From: Burkholderia sp. Bp8963
GTDB lineage: Bacteria; Pseudomonadota; Gammaproteobacteria; Burkholderiales; Burkholderiaceae
Direction of reading: 5' to 3'
Assembly: GCF_003854275.1 (NCBI RefSeq)
Contig: NZ_QTQP01000006.1
Span: 124,001-188,000, forward strand
Length of the DNA stretch: 64,000 nt
The notes below the pieces were generated by a model that saw nothing but the letters and a program-made list of their open reading frames with translations, searched no databases and was not told the origin of the DNA. The position numbers and the translations under genes were made by a program. Position 1 is the first letter of the stretch. Each line of letters begins with the position of its first letter. Below are positions 11,110 to 22,650 of the stretch, one piece after another.

Positions 11110-13626
11110 TCAGCGGTCCATCCAGTAGCGGTGCTGCGCATCGCGATGACGTTCGAGCGCGAATCCGCCGTCCGCCGGCGCGACGTCGAACCGTACGGCG
11201 CCATCGTGATCGGTGCGCGGCAGCGGAATGCCGCGCGCCGCGTAGCGCGCGAGGACGGTCCGGTGCGGATGCCCGAATCGATTGCGATAGCCTACAGGAA
11301 AAGCCGCGACGCGCGGCCCCACCGAATCGAGGAAAGGCTCGATCGACGACGTGCGGCTGCCGTGATGCGGGACGATCAGGATCTGCGCGGCGAGCGCGTC
11401 GCGATCCGCAGCGACGAGCGCGCGCTCGACGCGCGCGTCGATGTCCCCCGTCAGCAGCGCCGACGTGCCGCCCGCGTCGACGCGCAGCACGCACGACTGC
11501 CCGTTCGTCGCGCCGGCGCCGGGACCGCCGCGCGGCCACAGCATCGTGAAGGTCACCGCGTCCCAGGTCCAGCGCTGCCCGGCCGCACACGGCACGCGAT
11601 CCGCCACACCGGCTGCCTGCGCGTCGCGCCACAGCCGGCTCTCGGCCGGTATTCCGGCCAGCAGCTGACGCACGTCGACGGCCGCATAGACCGCGCCGGC
11701 CCCGCCCGCATGATCGGCGTCCGCATGACTGAGCGCGAGCGCGTCGAGCGTCCGGATGCCGCGGGCGCGCAGGAACGGTGCGACGATCCGTTCGCCGGCA
11801 TGAGTCGATTCCGCGCCCGGCCCGGCGTCGAACAGCAGCGTCCGCCGCGCGGTCTCGATCAGCACCGCGGCACCCTGCCCGACGTCGAGCACGGTCAGCC
11901 GGAAGCCGCCCTCCGGCGGCCGATCGGGCGCCGGCGCGACGAGCGGCAGCCAGGTGAGCGGCGCCGCCCAGCGCAACGGCCAGCCGCGCGGCAGCAGCAC
12001 CCAGACCACACCGACGCACGCGAGCACCAGCACCGGCCAACCCGGCATCGGCAGCCAGAACACGCTGCGCGGCCAGTCTGCGAGCCACGCGAGCGCCGAC
12101 ATCATCGGCTCGAGCAACGCATGCGCGAGCCGGAACGCGTGAACATCGAGCGGCGCGGGCAGCACGATGCCGGCCAGCACGACGGGCGTGACGACGCTGC
12201 TGACCCACGGAATCGCGAACGCGTTGGCGAGCGGCCCCGATACGGAGATCTGCGCAAACCATGCCGCCGTCAGCGGCGCGAGCCCGATCGTGACCGCGTA
12301 CTGCACCCGCGACGCGTCCGCCAGGCGGCGGGCTGTGCGCGAGAACCACGTGCACAGCCGCTCGCAGATCCCGTCGTCCGCCGGGTCGGCGCGTGCTTCG
12401 CGCACCGCGCGCCAGCCCGCGACGGCCAGCAGGATCACGGCCACCGCGCCGAACGACAGCCAGAAACCGGCCGACAGCACGGCCCACGGATCGGCCAGCA
12501 GCACGCCGCCGAGCGCCACGCACAGCACCGATGAAGCCGGCACGCTGCGCCCCGCCAGATACGCGACGCCGCCCGCCGCGATCATCCACCATGCGCGCTG
12601 CGCCGGTACGTTGAAGCCGGCAAGCGCCGCGTAGCCCAACGCCCCTGCCAATGCCGCCACCGCAGCGACACATGGCGCCGGCACGACGAGCACGGCCGCC
12701 CGACGCCGCCAGCGGATGCGACGCCAGACCGCCGACGCGAGCCAGCCGGCGATCCCGCCGACCAGGCCGACGTGCAGGCCCGAGATCGCGACGAGATGGC
12801 TGGTGCCGGTGTCGCGCAACACGCGCCAGTCGTCGGCGCCGATGCCGGACTGGTCGCCGATCGCAAGCGCGGTCACGATGCCGCGGTGCTGCGCATGCGT
12901 CCCGAGCGTCGCGGCGATGCGCTCCCGCAGCGCATCGCGCACGCGGTCAATCGACGCCTGCACGCCGCGCGAGCGCGCATCGAGCAGCACCGCCCGCTGC
13001 GGCGCGCTCACGTAGCCGAGCGCGCGAATCCCCGCGCCGAGCCACGCCGCCTCGCTGTCGCGCACCCCGGGATTCGCTTCGCCGTGAGGCCGTTTCAGGC
13101 GCACCGTCAGGCGCCAGCGCTGCGCGGCGCGCAGGTCGGGAATCGCCGCCGCTGCCGTATGGTCGCCTCGGTCGCCTCGGCCGCCTCGGCCACCGTAAGT
13201 GCGCCATGAAAGGCGGATCAGCGGCGGGAAATCGGCGAGGCCCGCGTCGTTCGACTCGACCGCGAACAGGAACCGGGCGCCCGTGTCGTCGACCACCGGC
13301 AGCCCCCTGATCACGCCCGTGACCGTCATCTCGCGCCCCTCCGATGCGGCAGGCAGGTGATCGCGCAGCCGCCATTCGGCCCGCGCGGCCGCATACCCGA
13401 ATCCCGCCACACCGGCCGCGGCCGCACACAACGCCCAGCCGAGTGCGACGCTCGCCCGCGTCCGCGGCCGACATCGCACGCACGCGATGCAAGCCGTCGC
13501 GAGCACCGCCAGCGCCGCGGCGCCACCGAACCATCCCGCCGCGCCGGGCAACGCCGCCTGCCGCTGCAGCACGACGACGCCGAGCGCGAATGCCACCCAC
13601 CACACACGCATCCCGCCTCCCCGCAA
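11110..13626 (-). CDS. comEC: DNA internalisation protein ComEC/Rec2
   Basis: The 838-residue protein has all three ComEC parts: an N-terminal hydrophobic segment plus a DUF4131-like soluble domain (about 1-220), the polytopic competence domain with the signature VAISGLHVGLVGG (about 270), and a C-terminal metallo-beta-lactamase-like domain containing LSHADADHAGGA and IVPHHGSRTSS. ComEC forms the inner-membrane channel through which single-stranded DNA enters during natural transformation. An ATG at 13611 is an alternative start. The gene looks intact, and it lies 42 bp downstream of tatD. Whether the strain is competent depends on genes outside this window. Confidence 0.93.
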   Translation of the reverse strand: MRGGGMRVWWVAFALGVVVLQRQAALPGAAGWFGGAAALAVLATACIACVRCRPRTRASVALGWALCAAAAGVAGFGYAAARAEWRLRDHLPAASEGREMTVTGVIRGLPVVDDTGARFLFAVESNDAGLADFPPLIRLSWRTYGGRGGRGDRGDHTAAAAIPDLRAAQRWRLTVRLKRPHGEANPGVRDSEAAWLGAGIRALGYVSAPQRAVLLDARSRGVQASIDRVRDALRERIAATLGTHAQHRGIVTALAIGDQSGIGADDWRVLRDTGTSHLVAISGLHVGLVGGIAGWLASAVWRRIRWRRRAAVLVVPAPCVAAVAALAGALGYAALAGFNVPAQRAWWMIAAGGVAYLAGRSVPASSVLCVALGGVLLADPWAVLSAGFWLSFGAVAVILLAVAGWRAVREARADPADDGICERLCTWFSRTARRLADASRVQYAVTIGLAPLTAAWFAQISVSGPLANAFAIPWVSSVVTPVVLAGIVLPAPLDVHAFRLAHALLEPMMSALAWLADWPRSVFWLPMPGWPVLVLACVGVVWVLLPRGWPLRWAAPLTWLPLVAPAPDRPPEGGFRLTVLDVGQGAAVLIETARRTLLFDAGPGAESTHAGERIVAPFLRARGIRTLDALALSHADADHAGGAGAVYAAVDVRQLLAGIPAESRLWRDAQAAGVADRVPCAAGQRWTWDAVTFTMLWPRGGPGAGATNGQSCVLRVDAGGTSALLTGDIDARVERALVAADRDALAAQILIVPHHGSRTSSIEPFLDSVGPRVAAFPVGYRNRFGHPHRTVLARYAARGIPLPRTDHDGAVRFDVAPADGGFALERHRDAQHRYWMDR

Positions 13627-13668
13627 ACCTGGCGCAGCGCTTGCTGCCGCCGAGCCGTCCGGAAACGA

Positions 13669-14457
13669 TTATGCGGACGAAAGCGCGAGACGAGGCAGCG
13701 CGGCACGCGCGTTAGCCGAAGTGCATAGGGCCAGCGTGGCCGCATCGACGCCGCGCAGCTCGGCGAGCACATCGCCGATGCGGGGCACCTGATCGGGCGT
13801 GTTGCGTGATTTGTACGCCCACTCGGGCGCGATGTCGGGCGCATCCGTTTCGACGACGAGCGCGTCGACGGGCAGTTGCGTCGCGAGCCGGCGGATCTGC
13901 AATGCGCGCGTGAACGTCACGTTGCCGCCGAAGCCGAGATGGAGGCCCTGCGCTAGATACGCTTGCGCCTGCTGGAAGCTGCCGTTGAACGCATGCGCGA
14001 TCCCGCGCCGCACGCCGAAGCGCCGCAGCCCCGCGAGCACGCGGTCCTGCGACTTGCGGACATGGCACAGCACCGGCAAGTCGAACTCGCGCGCGAGCTT
14101 CAACTGGCCCTGGTAGAAGAACTGCTGCCGGTCCTCGTCGAGCCCCGGCACGAAATAGTCGAGGCCGATCTCGCCGATCGCGACGAAGCGCGGATCGTCG
14201 ACGCTCGCCTCGATTTCCATGCGCAGCAGGTCGAGATCGCCGTCGCGCGCATGCGGCGTATACATCGGATGGATGCCGAGCGCGTAGACGGCGCCCGGCG
14301 TGCGGTGTGCGAGCTCGCGCACTGTCGCGAAGTTGTCGCGCCCGACGCTCGGAATCACGACGCGCGCCACGCCGGCGTCGCGTGCCGCTTGGGCGACCGC
14401 GTCCCGATCGGCATCGAACTCGGCGGCATCGAGATGGCAATGCGTGTCGATCCACAT
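13669..14457 (-). CDS. TatD-family metal-dependent hydrolase
   Basis: The 262-residue protein has the TatD TIM-barrel metal ligands: the N-terminal DTHCHLD, the central EIGLDYF glutamate, CHVRKSQD and the late VVETDAPDIAP aspartate. TatD-family enzymes are 3'-5' DNA/RNA exonucleases, and YcfH/YjjV-type paralogues are D-aminoacyl- or deoxyribonuclease-like with debated substrates. It lies between lolD and comEC, all on the same strand with short gaps, so the genes are probably co-transcribed. The ending AHAFNGSFQQAQAYLAQGL in mid-protein is standard. Subfamily (tatD, ycfH or yjjV) cannot be settled by reading alone. Confidence 0.92.
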   Translation of the reverse strand: MWIDTHCHLDAAEFDADRDAVAQAARDAGVARVVIPSVGRDNFATVRELAHRTPGAVYALGIHPMYTPHARDGDLDLLRMEIEASVDDPRFVAIGEIGLDYFVPGLDEDRQQFFYQGQLKLAREFDLPVLCHVRKSQDRVLAGLRRFGVRRGIAHAFNGSFQQAQAYLAQGLHLGFGGNVTFTRALQIRRLATQLPVDALVVETDAPDIAPEWAYKSRNTPDQVPRIGDVLAELRGVDAATLALCTSANARAALPRLALSSA

Positions 14458-14536
14458 ATCAGACCTCGCCGGGCCGCCCCGCCCGCTGCGGCACCCGATG
14501 CAAAGGCTGCCGGCGCGCGGGGCGCGGATGAGAATT

Positions 14537-15287
<751 letters not shown>

Positions 15288-15295
<8 letters not shown>

Positions 15296-16541
15296 AGCGC
15301 AATGCCTCCGCCGGTTTCACCTTCGCGCCGCGCCAGCTCGGATAGAGCGTCGCGACCGCCGACAGTGCGAACGCAATGAGGCCGATCTTGATCACGTCGC
15401 TCGCGACGAGTTCGGACGGCAGTTCGCTGATGAAGTACACCGACGGCGGCAGGAACTGCACGCCGAACAGATGCTCGATCATCGGGATCAGCCACGGAAT
15501 GCTCCACGCGATCAGGCAGCCGAGCGCAACGCCCGTCGCGGTGCCGACGAAGCCGATCGTCACGCCCTGCACGACGAAGATCTTCATGATCGAGCCCGGC
15601 TGCGCGCCGAGCGTGCGCAGGATCGCGATGTCGGCCTGCTTGTTGGTGACGGTCATCACGAGCGACGACACGAGGTTGAACGCCGCCACCGCGATGATCA
15701 GCGTGAGGATGATGAACATCATCCGCTTCTCGATCTGCACGGCCGAGAACCAGGTCTTGTTCTGCTGCGTCCAGTCGCGGATGTACAGGCTGCCCGACAG
15801 CGAATGCGACAGCTCGACGGCCACCTCGGGCGCCTTCTGCATGTCCTGCACCCGCAGCCGCACGCCGGTCGGCGCGGGCAGCCGGAACAGCGCCTCGGCA
15901 TCCTGAATGTTGACCATCGCGAGCGTGCTGTCGTATTCGTAGTGGCCGGACTCGAACACGCCGACAACCGTGAACTGCTTCAGGCGCGGCATCATGCCGG
16001 CCGGCGTGATCGTGCCTTCCGGCGCGACCAGCGTGACCTTGTCGCCGACCGTCACGCCCAGATTGCCGGCGAGCGCGTCGCCGAGCACGATGCCGAACTG
16101 GCCCGGCACGAGCGCCGTCAGCTGGCCGGCCTTCATGTCCTTGCCGATATCCGACACCTGCGGCTCGAGCGTCGGCTCGACGCCGCGCAGCATCACGCCG
16201 CTCACCGCGTCCTGGCGCGTGAGCAGCGCCTGCGCGTCGACATATGGCGCGGCGCCGGTCACCGACGGGTTGCGGCGCACCTCCTGCGCGGTCAGTTGCC
16301 AGTCGGGCATCGAGCCCGTCGGCGAGAACACCTCGACGTGCGCGAGCACCGACAGCATGCGGTCGCGCACCTCCTTCTGGAAGCCGTTCATCACCGACAG
16401 CACGACGATCAGCGCCGCGACGCCGAGCGCGATGCCGAGCATCGACACGAGCGCGATGAACGAAATGAAGCCGTTGCCGGTCGTGCGTTTGCCGGCGCGC
16501 GTATAGCGCCAGCCGATTTGCCATTCGTACGGAAGTTTCAA
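15288..16541 (-). CDS. lipoprotein-releasing ABC transporter permease (LolC/LolE type, possibly LolF)
   Basis: I chose the TTG at 16541 ([16 protein letters not shown] follows), preceded by AGAAAGGA, giving 417 residues, the usual size. An ATG 27 nt upstream at 16568 is the alternative. The N-terminal transmembrane helix ([20 protein letters not shown]), a large periplasmic domain and three C-terminal helices match LolC/LolE topology. Only one permease gene accompanies lolD; many bacteria with this layout use a LolF homodimer instead of LolC plus Lol[14 protein letters not shown] matches the cytoplasmic coupling helix of the family. Confidence 0.92.
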
Positions 16542-16690
16542 GCGAATCCTTTCTGCTGGTTGCGGCATGGGTGGCGGCCCGCGAGTCCGGTCGCCGCCCG
16601 CCCGGGCGGGGACAAAACCGGCCGCCGGGCGCGAGCGGGCCGCAGGCCCGCCCGAATACGCGCGCAGTTTGCCATACAATGCGCAGCATC

Positions 16691-17755
16691 ATGCACGACC
16701 GACGCCTCCATTTTCTCGTTCCGTTCGCGCTGCCGTCGGCGGCCGATGCGGCCTCGTCCCTGCACACGCTGGACAGTCCTGCGCTCGAAAAGTTGCTGTC
16801 GCGCGCCAGCCTCGTCGAGCGGGTGGCCGGCGAGGACTTCCAGCGCACGCTGCCGCACGAGCGCTGGCTCGCCCGCCAGTTCGGCGCGGCCCAGGGTAAT
16901 GCCGCCGACGAGGCGCCGCTCGCGCCCTACATGCTGCTCGCCGACGGCGGCGACCCGGGCGACCAGGCCTGGGCCTGCGTCGAACCCGTGCATGTCGAGA
17001 TCGCGCACGACCATCTCGTGCTCGTCGATCCGGCCGCACTGGCGCTCGAAGACGGCGACGCGGCCGCGCTGCTCGCCGTCGCGCGCCCGCTGATCGAGGA
17101 ACTCGGCGTGCGGCTCGAAGCCCCGCGGCCGAGCCGCTGGTACCTGTCGAGCGAGCAGCTTCGCAACCTGGCCGGCGCCGCACCGTTGCGCGCGAGCGGC
17201 CGCAACATCGAGATCTGGCTGCCGCACGAGGCGCACACGGGCGAACGCTCGCGGATGTGGATGAAGCTGCAGAACGAAGTGCAGATGGCATGGTTCCAGC
17301 ATCCCGTCAACGAAGCGCGCGAGGCCCGCGGCCTGCCCGCCGTCAACTCGATCTGGTTTCACGCGCAGGGCGCGCTGAAGCCCGTCGGCCAGCCGTTCGC
17401 GCGCGTGCTGTCGGCGTCGCCCGCGGCACTCGGCCTCGCGCACGCCGCGCGGGCCGCCGCCGGCACTCCGCCCGCCGCGTTCGACCAGCTCGCCGCCGCC
17501 GACGGCGCGACGCTCGTCGAACTGTCGGCGCTCACGACCCCATTCATCGAACAGGACTGGGCGCGCTGGCACGACACGCTCGCCGCGCTGGAACGCGACT
17601 GGTTCGCGCCCGCCCTCGCCGCGCTGCAGCGCGGCGAACTGGCGAGCGTCGACGTCACGCTGTGCGGCGACACCAGCTCCGCGACCCTGCGCGCGACGCG
17701 CGGCGACCTGCGCAAGTTCTGGCGCCGCCGCGCGCTTGCCTCCCTGTTCGAATAA
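16691..17755 (+). CDS. conserved hypothetical protein upstream of recJ
   Basis: The ATG at 16691 ([17 protein letters not shown]) gives 354 residues; a nearby ATG at 16679 would add four. Homologues in Burkholderia are often labelled phosphoglycerate mutase or regulatory protein, but I see no phosphoglycerate mutase motifs (no RHG, no metal-binding DxxH pattern), so I leave the function open. The sequence is soluble-looking, with aromatic-rich blocks such as [23 protein letters not shown] and [11 protein letters not shown], and a basic C-terminus [14 protein letters not shown]. The stop lies 11 bp before the recJ start, so the two genes are probably translated from one mRNA. Confidence 0.75.
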   Translation: MHDRRLHFLVPFALPSAADAASSLHTLDSPALEKLLSRASLVERVAGEDFQRTLPHERWLARQFGAAQGNAADEAPLAPYMLLADGGDPGDQAWACVEPVHVEIAHDHLVLVDPAALALEDGDAAALLAVARPLIEELGVRLEAPRPSRWYLSSEQLRNLAGAAPLRASGRNIEIWLPHEAHTGERSRMWMKLQNEVQMAWFQHPVNEAREARGLPAVNSIWFHAQGALKPVGQPFARVLSASPAALGLAHAARAAAGTPPAAFDQLAAADGATLVELSALTTPFIEQDWARWHDTLAALERDWFAPALAALQRGELASVDVTLCGDTSSATLRATRGDLRKFWRRRALASLFE

Positions 17756-17766
17756 AACGACCCAGC

Positions 17767-19464
17767 ATGACCCGCATCGTTACCCGTTCCGTCGCGCCCG
17801 CCGACGCCGAAGCGCTCGCGCGCCACGGCCTGCACCCCGTGCTCGCGCGCCTGTATGCCGCGCGCGGCGTGCAATCCCCGTCCGACATCGAGACCGCGCT
17901 CGCGCGCCTCGTTCCGCCCACCGAACTGAAGGGCTGCGCCGACGCCGCCGCGCTGCTCGCCGACGCGATCGCCGACCGGCGCCGCCTGCTCGTCGTCGCC
18001 GACTACGACTGCGACGGCGCGACCGCCTGCGCGGTCGCGGTGCGCGGGCTGCGGATGTTCGGCGCGCAAATCGACTACCTGGTGCCGAACCGCTTCGAGT
18101 ACGGCTACGGCCTCACGCCCGAAATCGTGGAACTCGCGGCCGCGCGCAAGCCCGACCTGCTGATCACCGTCGACAACGGCATCGCGAGCGTCGCGGGCGT
18201 CGAAGCCGCAAACGCGCGCGGCATCGACGTGCTCGTGACCGACCATCACCTGCCCGGCGACGCACTGCCCGCCGCGCGCGCGATCGTCAACCCGAACCAG
18301 CCGGGCTGCGGGTTCCCGAGCAAGCACATCGCCGGCGTCGGCGTGATGTTCTACGTGCTGCTCGCGCTGCGCGCCGAGCTGCGCCGCCGCGGCGCGTTCG
18401 CCAGCAAGGAGGCCGAGCCGCGCCTCGACGGCCTGCTCGACCTCGTCGCGCTCGGCACCGTCGCCGACGTCGTGCGGCTCGACGGCAACAACCGCGTGCT
18501 CGTCGCGCAGGGGCTGCAACGGATCCGCAACGGCCGGATGCAGCCGGGCATCGCCGCACTGTTCCGCGCGGCCGCCCGCGAGGCCCGCACCGCGTCGGGC
18601 TTCGACCTCGGCTTCGGACTCGGTCCGCGGCTGAACGCCGCCGGACGGCTGTCCGACATGTCGCTCGGGATCGAGTGCCTGATCACCGACGACGTCGGCC
18701 GTGCGTGGGAGCTCGCGCAACAGCTCGACACGATGAACCGCGAACGCCGCGAAATCGAGGCCGGGATGCAGCAGCAGGCGCTCGCCGATCTCGCACACGT
18801 CGATCCGGCCGACGCGTGCACGATCACCCTGTTCAATCCCGAATGGCATCAGGGCGTGATCGGCATCGTCGCCGGGCGCCTGAAGGAGAAATTTCACCGG
18901 CCGTCGTTCACGTTCGCGCATGCGGACGAGCAAGGCGCGCGCGTCAAGGGCTCCGGGCGATCGATCCCCGGTTTCCACCTGCGCGACGCGCTCGATCTCG
19001 TGTCGAAGCGCGAACCGGACCTGATCGTCGCCTTCGGCGGCCACGCGATGGCGGCCGGCATCACGCTCGACACCGGGAACGTGCCGCGCTTCGCGGCCGC
19101 GTTCGAGGCGGTCGCACGCGAATGGCTGTCGGACGACGCGCTCGCCCGCGTGATCGAGACCGACGGCGAGCTCGAGGACGCGTACTTCACGCCGCAGTTC
19201 GTCGGGCTGCTCGACGAGGCCGTCTGGGGCCAGGGCTTTCCGGCCCCGCTGTTCTCGGGCGAATTCGACGTCGTGTCGCAGTCCCTCGTGAAGGACAAGC
19301 ACCTGAAGCTGCAGCTCGCGCGCGGCCGCCAGCGCTTCAATGCGATCTGGTTCAACCACACGGAGCCGCTGCCGGCAAGCGCGTTCCTCGCGTATCGCCT
19401 CGTCGCCGACACGTGGAACGGCGTCACGCGCGTGCAGCTGATCGTCGAGCACGCGAGCGCCTGA
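17767..19464 (+). CDS. recJ: single-stranded-DNA-specific 5'-3' exonuclease RecJ
   Basis: The ATG at 17767 gives 565 residues. RecJ degrades 5'-tailed single strands in RecFOR recombination, mismatch repair and base excision repair. The DHH-family metal site is intact: [21 protein letters not shown] and VTDHHLPGD, followed by the DHHA1 domain with [12 protein letters not shown] and [11 protein letters not shown], then a C-terminal OB-like part. Length is close to E. coli RecJ (577). It lies between the conserved hypothetical and prfB; recJ-prfB adjacency is conserved from proteobacteria such as E. coli. Confidence 0.96.
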   Translation: MTRIVTRSVAPADAEALARHGLHPVLARLYAARGVQSPSDIETALARLVPPTELKGCADAAALLADAIADRRRLLVVADYDCDGATACAVAVRGLRMFGAQIDYLVPNRFEYGYGLTPEIVELAAARKPDLLITVDNGIASVAGVEAANARGIDVLVTDHHLPGDALPAARAIVNPNQPGCGFPSKHIAGVGVMFYVLLALRAELRRRGAFASKEAEPRLDGLLDLVALGTVADVVRLDGNNRVLVAQGLQRIRNGRMQPGIAALFRAAAREARTASGFDLGFGLGPRLNAAGRLSDMSLGIECLITDDVGRAWELAQQLDTMNRERREIEAGMQQQALADLAHVDPADACTITLFNPEWHQGVIGIVAGRLKEKFHRPSFTFAHADEQGARVKGSGRSIPGFHLRDALDLVSKREPDLIVAFGGHAMAAGITLDTGNVPRFAAAFEAVAREWLSDDALARVIETDGELEDAYFTPQFVGLLDEAVWGQGFPAPLFSGEFDVVSQSLVKDKHLKLQLARGRQRFNAIWFNHTEPLPASAFLAYRLVADTWNGVTRVQLIVEHASA

Positions 19465-19630
19465 TCCGGCACCGGAGCTCGCACTTGAGCGCGCCCGGGA
19501 CCACGCACCGCACCGCACCGCCTCGTCCGGCGGGGCGCGGACGAGCGTCGCCCCCTGCCGGCGCCACCGGGACGCCGCCCCGATCGGCTATAATTCCGCT
19601 TTTTTACGAAGCACGAAAAGCGAAACGATC

Positions 19631-20735
19631 ATGGAAGCGGAACGTCTCAACGCGATCGAAAGCTCCCTGCTCGACCTGCGCAACCGCGCGGGCGAGCTTC
19701 GGGGGTATCTTTGACTACGACGCCAAAGCTGCGCGTCTGACCGAAGTCAACAAGGAACTCGAAGACCCGAACGTCTGGAACGATTCGAAGAACGCCCAGG
19801 CACTCGGCCGCGAGAAGAAGCTGCTCGAAGGCGTCGTCACGACGCTGACGGTGCTCGATAGCGACCTGCGCGATGCGCTCGACCTGTTCGAGATGGCACG
19901 CGAGGAAGACGACGAGGACACCCTCGTCGCATCCGAGGAAGACGCCGCGAAGCTTGCAGCGCGCGTCGGCGACATCGAATTCCGCCGGATGTTCTCGAAC
20001 CCGGCCGACCCGAACAACTGCTTCATCGACATCCAGGCCGGCGCCGGCGGCACCGAAGCGTGCGACTGGGCGTCGATGCTGCTGCGCCAGTACCTGCGCT
20101 ATTGCGAACGCAAGGGCTTCAAGGCCGAGGTGCTCGAAGAATCCGACGGCGACGTCGCCGGCATCAAGAACGCGACGATCAAGGTCTCGGGCGAATACGC
20201 ATACGGCTTCCTGCGCACCGAAACGGGCATCCACCGCCTCGTGCGCAAGTCGCCGTTCGACTCGTCGGGCGGCCGCCACACGTCGTTCTCGTCGGTGTTC
20301 GTGTATCCGGAAATCGACGACTCGATCGAAGTCGAGGTCAACCCGGCCGACCTGCGCATCGACACGTACCGCGCATCGGGCGCGGGCGGCCAGCACATCA
20401 ACAAGACCGACTCGGCGGTGCGGATCACGCACATGCCGACCGGCATCGTCGTGCAGTGCCAGAACGACCGCTCGCAGCACCGCAACCGCGCGGAAGCGAT
20501 GGCGATGCTGAAGTCGCGCCTGTACGAAGCCGAGATGCGCAAGCGCCAGGCCGAGCAGGACAAGCTCGAGTCGAGCAAGACCGATGTGGGCTGGGGTCAC
20601 CAGATCCGCTCGTACGTGCTCGACCAGAGCCGCGTGAAGGACCTGCGCACGAACGTCGAAATGAGCAACACGAAAGCGGTGCTCGACGGCGATCTCGACG
20701 ACTTCATCAGCGCGAGCCTCAAACAGGGCGTGTAA
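19631..20735 (+). CDS. prfB: peptide chain release factor 2 (programmed +1 frameshift)
   Basis: Translation starts at ATG 19631 and reaches an in-frame TGA at 19712-19714 after 27 codons. Skipping T19712 restores the frame to the stop at 20735, giving a 367-residue RF2. RF2 recognises UGA and UAA and triggers peptide release. Motifs are intact after the shift: the stop-codon tripeptide region [15 protein letters not shown] and the catalytic GGQ loop [21 protein letters not shown]. This is the classic autoregulatory site and not a mutation. The lysS gene follows 82 bp downstream. Confidence 0.97.
19701..19715 (+). promoter_or_regulatory. prfB +1 frameshift signal
   Basis: GGGGGTATCTTTGAC contains the Shine-Dalgarno-like G-run followed by CTT TGA C, the slippery codon and weak-context stop codon used by RF2 genes. 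Low RF2 lets the ribosome slip forward on CTT and make more RF2. Confidence 0.95.
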
Positions 20736-20817
20736 GCGCCGCGGCGCGGCCGGTCCAGGTCGCGCCCCCTTGCCCTCCCCGTTTGCGTTGCCGCACCCAC
20801 CCCGAATCCCGACCATC

Positions 20818-22344
20818 ATGAACGAATCGACCCAAACGCAGCCCGCCGTCGCGGCGGACGAAAACCAGATCATCGCCGAACGCCGCGAGAAGCTGCGCGC
20901 ATTGCGCGAGCAAGGCGTCGCCTACCCGAACGATTTCCAGCCGACGCATCACGCGGCCGACCTGCAGGCGAAATTCGCCGATTCGGACAAGGCGGCGCTC
21001 GAAGCGAACCCGTTCGAGGTCGCGATCGCAGGCCGCATGATGCTCAAGCGCGTGATGGGCAAGGCCAGCTTCGCGACGGTGCAGGACGGTTCGGGTCAGA
21101 TCCAGTTCTTCGTGACGCCGAACGATGTCGGCGCGCAGACCTACGACGCGTTCAAGAAGTGGGACCTCGGCGATATCGTCGCCGCGCGCGGCGTGCTGTT
21201 CCGCACCAACAAGGGCGAGCTGTCGGTCCAGTGCAAGGAGCTGCGCCTGCTGTCGAAGGCGCTGCGCCCGCTGCCGGACAAGTTCCACGGCCTCGCCGAC
21301 CAGGAAATGCGCTACCGCCAGCGCTACGTCGACCTGATCGTCACGCCGGAAACGCGTGACACCTTCCGCGCGCGCACCAAGACGATCGCGTCGATCCGCA
21401 AGTTCATGGATTCGGCCGAGTTCATGGAAGTCGAGACGCCGATGCTGCACCCGATCCCGGGCGGCGCGGCCGCGAAGCCGTTCGTCACGCACCACAACGC
21501 GCTCGACATGCAGATGTTCCTGCGCATTGCGCCGGAGCTGTACCTGAAGCGGCTGATCGTCGGCGGCTTCGAGCGCGTGTTCGAGATCAACCGGAATTTC
21601 CGTAACGAGGGCGTGTCGCCGCGCCACAATCCGGAATTCACGATGATGGAGTTCTACGCCGCGTACACCGACTACCGCTGGCTGATGGACTTCACCGAGC
21701 AGCTGATCCGCCAGGCGGCGATCGACGCACTCGGCACCGCGACGATCCAGTACCAGGGTCGCGAGCTCGACCTCGCGAAGCCGTTCCATCGCCTGACGAT
21801 CACGCAGGCGATCCAGAAGTACGCACCGCAATACACCGACGGCCAGTTGACGGACGATGCGTACCTGCGCAGCGAACTGAAGCGCCTCGGCGTCGACGTC
21901 ACGCAGCCGGCGTTCCTGAACGCGGGCCTCGGCGCGCTGCAGCTCGCGCTGTTCGAGGAAACCGCCGAAGCGCAGCTGTGGGAGCCGACCTACATCATCG
22001 ACTACCCGGTCGAAGTATCGCCGCTCGCGCGCGCGTCGGACACGGTGCCGGACATCACCGAGCGCTTCGAGCTGTTCATGACGGGCCGCGAGATCGCGAA
22101 CGGCTTCTCGGAGCTGAACGATCCGGAAGACCAGGCGGCACGCTTCAAGAAGCAGGTCGAGCAGAAGGACGCCGGCGACGAGGAAGCGATGTTCTTCGAC
22201 GCCGACTACATCCGCGCGCTCGAATACGGGATGCCTCCGACGGGCGGCTGCGGGATCGGCATCGACCGTCTCGTGATGCTGCTGACCGACAGCCCGACGA
22301 TTCGCGACGTGCTGCTGTTCCCGCACCTGCGCCGCGAAGACTGA
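20818..22344 (+). CDS. lysS: lysyl-tRNA synthetase, class II
   Basis: The ATG at 20818 gives 508 residues. The enzyme charges tRNA-Lys. The N-terminal OB-fold anticodon-binding domain (about 60-170, [33 protein letters not shown]) and the class II catalytic core are complete: motif 1 near [21 protein letters not shown], motif 2 [26 protein letters not shown] and motif 3 [23 protein letters not shown]. Length matches E. coli LysS (505). The prfB-lysS order is shared with enteric bacteria. A GC-rich 13-bp hairpin follows the stop. Confidence 0.98.
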   Translation: MNESTQTQPAVAADENQIIAERREKLRALREQGVAYPNDFQPTHHAADLQAKFADSDKAALEANPFEVAIAGRMMLKRVMGKASFATVQDGSGQIQFFVTPNDVGAQTYDAFKKWDLGDIVAARGVLFRTNKGELSVQCKELRLLSKALRPLPDKFHGLADQEMRYRQRYVDLIVTPETRDTFRARTKTIASIRKFMDSAEFMEVETPMLHPIPGGAAAKPFVTHHNALDMQMFLRIAPELYLKRLIVGGFERVFEINRNFRNEGVSPRHNPEFTMMEFYAAYTDYRWLMDFTEQLIRQAAIDALGTATIQYQGRELDLAKPFHRLTITQAIQKYAPQYTDGQLTDDAYLRSELKRLGVDVTQPAFLNAGLGALQLALFEETAEAQLWEPTYIIDYPVEVSPLARASDTVPDITERFELFMTGREIANGFSELNDPEDQAARFKKQVEQKDAGDEEAMFFDADYIRALEYGMPPTGGCGIGIDRLVMLLTDSPTIRDVLLFPHLRRED

Positions 22345-22359
22345 CCGCCGGCCTTGGCT

Positions 22360-22388
22360 CCTGCGCGCCGCACTCTGCGGCGCGCAGG
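22360..22388 (+). terminator. hairpin downstream of lysS
   Basis: A 13-bp perfect stem (CCTGCGCGCCGCA / TGCGGCGCGCAGG) with a CTC loop begins 15 nt after the lysS stop. It lacks a U-run (CCTCGGCTTTG follows), so it may protect the 3' end or act with Rho. Confidence 0.55.
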
Positions 22389-22613
22389 CCTCGGCTTTGT
22401 AACCGCGCGTAAATCCCGCCTGTCGGCGCCCGCCGGCAAATGATCCGCCCCCGTTTTATCTCCTCGTCGCACCAGCCCTCCGCGGGTTTTCCCTGCGTTG
22501 CCGGGAAATTTTCCACTGCGAATCGTTACAACTTGATACGGCGCGGTGCTCGCGTCTGGACGACACTCCTTTTGCAAAATAAACGCACGATCGCGTGCGC
22601 CAGCTTTGCAAGT

Positions 22614-22650
22614 GACCCGAATCGGCGCTGAAGCGTCAGCCCGGGTCGAC
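22614..22650 (+). promoter_or_regulatory. nested-hairpin leader motif upstream of the glycine-zipper gene
   Basis: The same 34-nt geometry as at 3361-3447: outer stem GACCCG/CGGGTC, 5-nt spacers, inner GCGC-TGAA-GCGT, then GAC directly followed by AGGAG. The ATG begins 13 nt after the element. The outer-stem sequence differs from the 3.4-kb copies on both sides while pairing is kept. Confidence 0.65.

Noticed and set aside
11024-12673. Upstream extension of the alpha/beta hydrolase frame to 828 codons
   Set aside because: This stretch is another frame of comEC, Arg/Gly/Ala-rich, while the hydrolase has a GTG start with a good Shine-Dalgarno at 11023.
17736-19712. Frame linking a recJ-antisense-like Arg-rich stretch to the prfB main frame (999 codons)
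   Set aside because: It is frame +1 of recJ running into the post-frameshift part of prfB. The real prfB N-terminus lies in another frame and is joined at the CTT TGA site.
19631-19714. prfB as a pseudogene because of an early TGA
   Set aside because: The stop lies in the exact RF2 frameshift context and the rest of the protein is intact.
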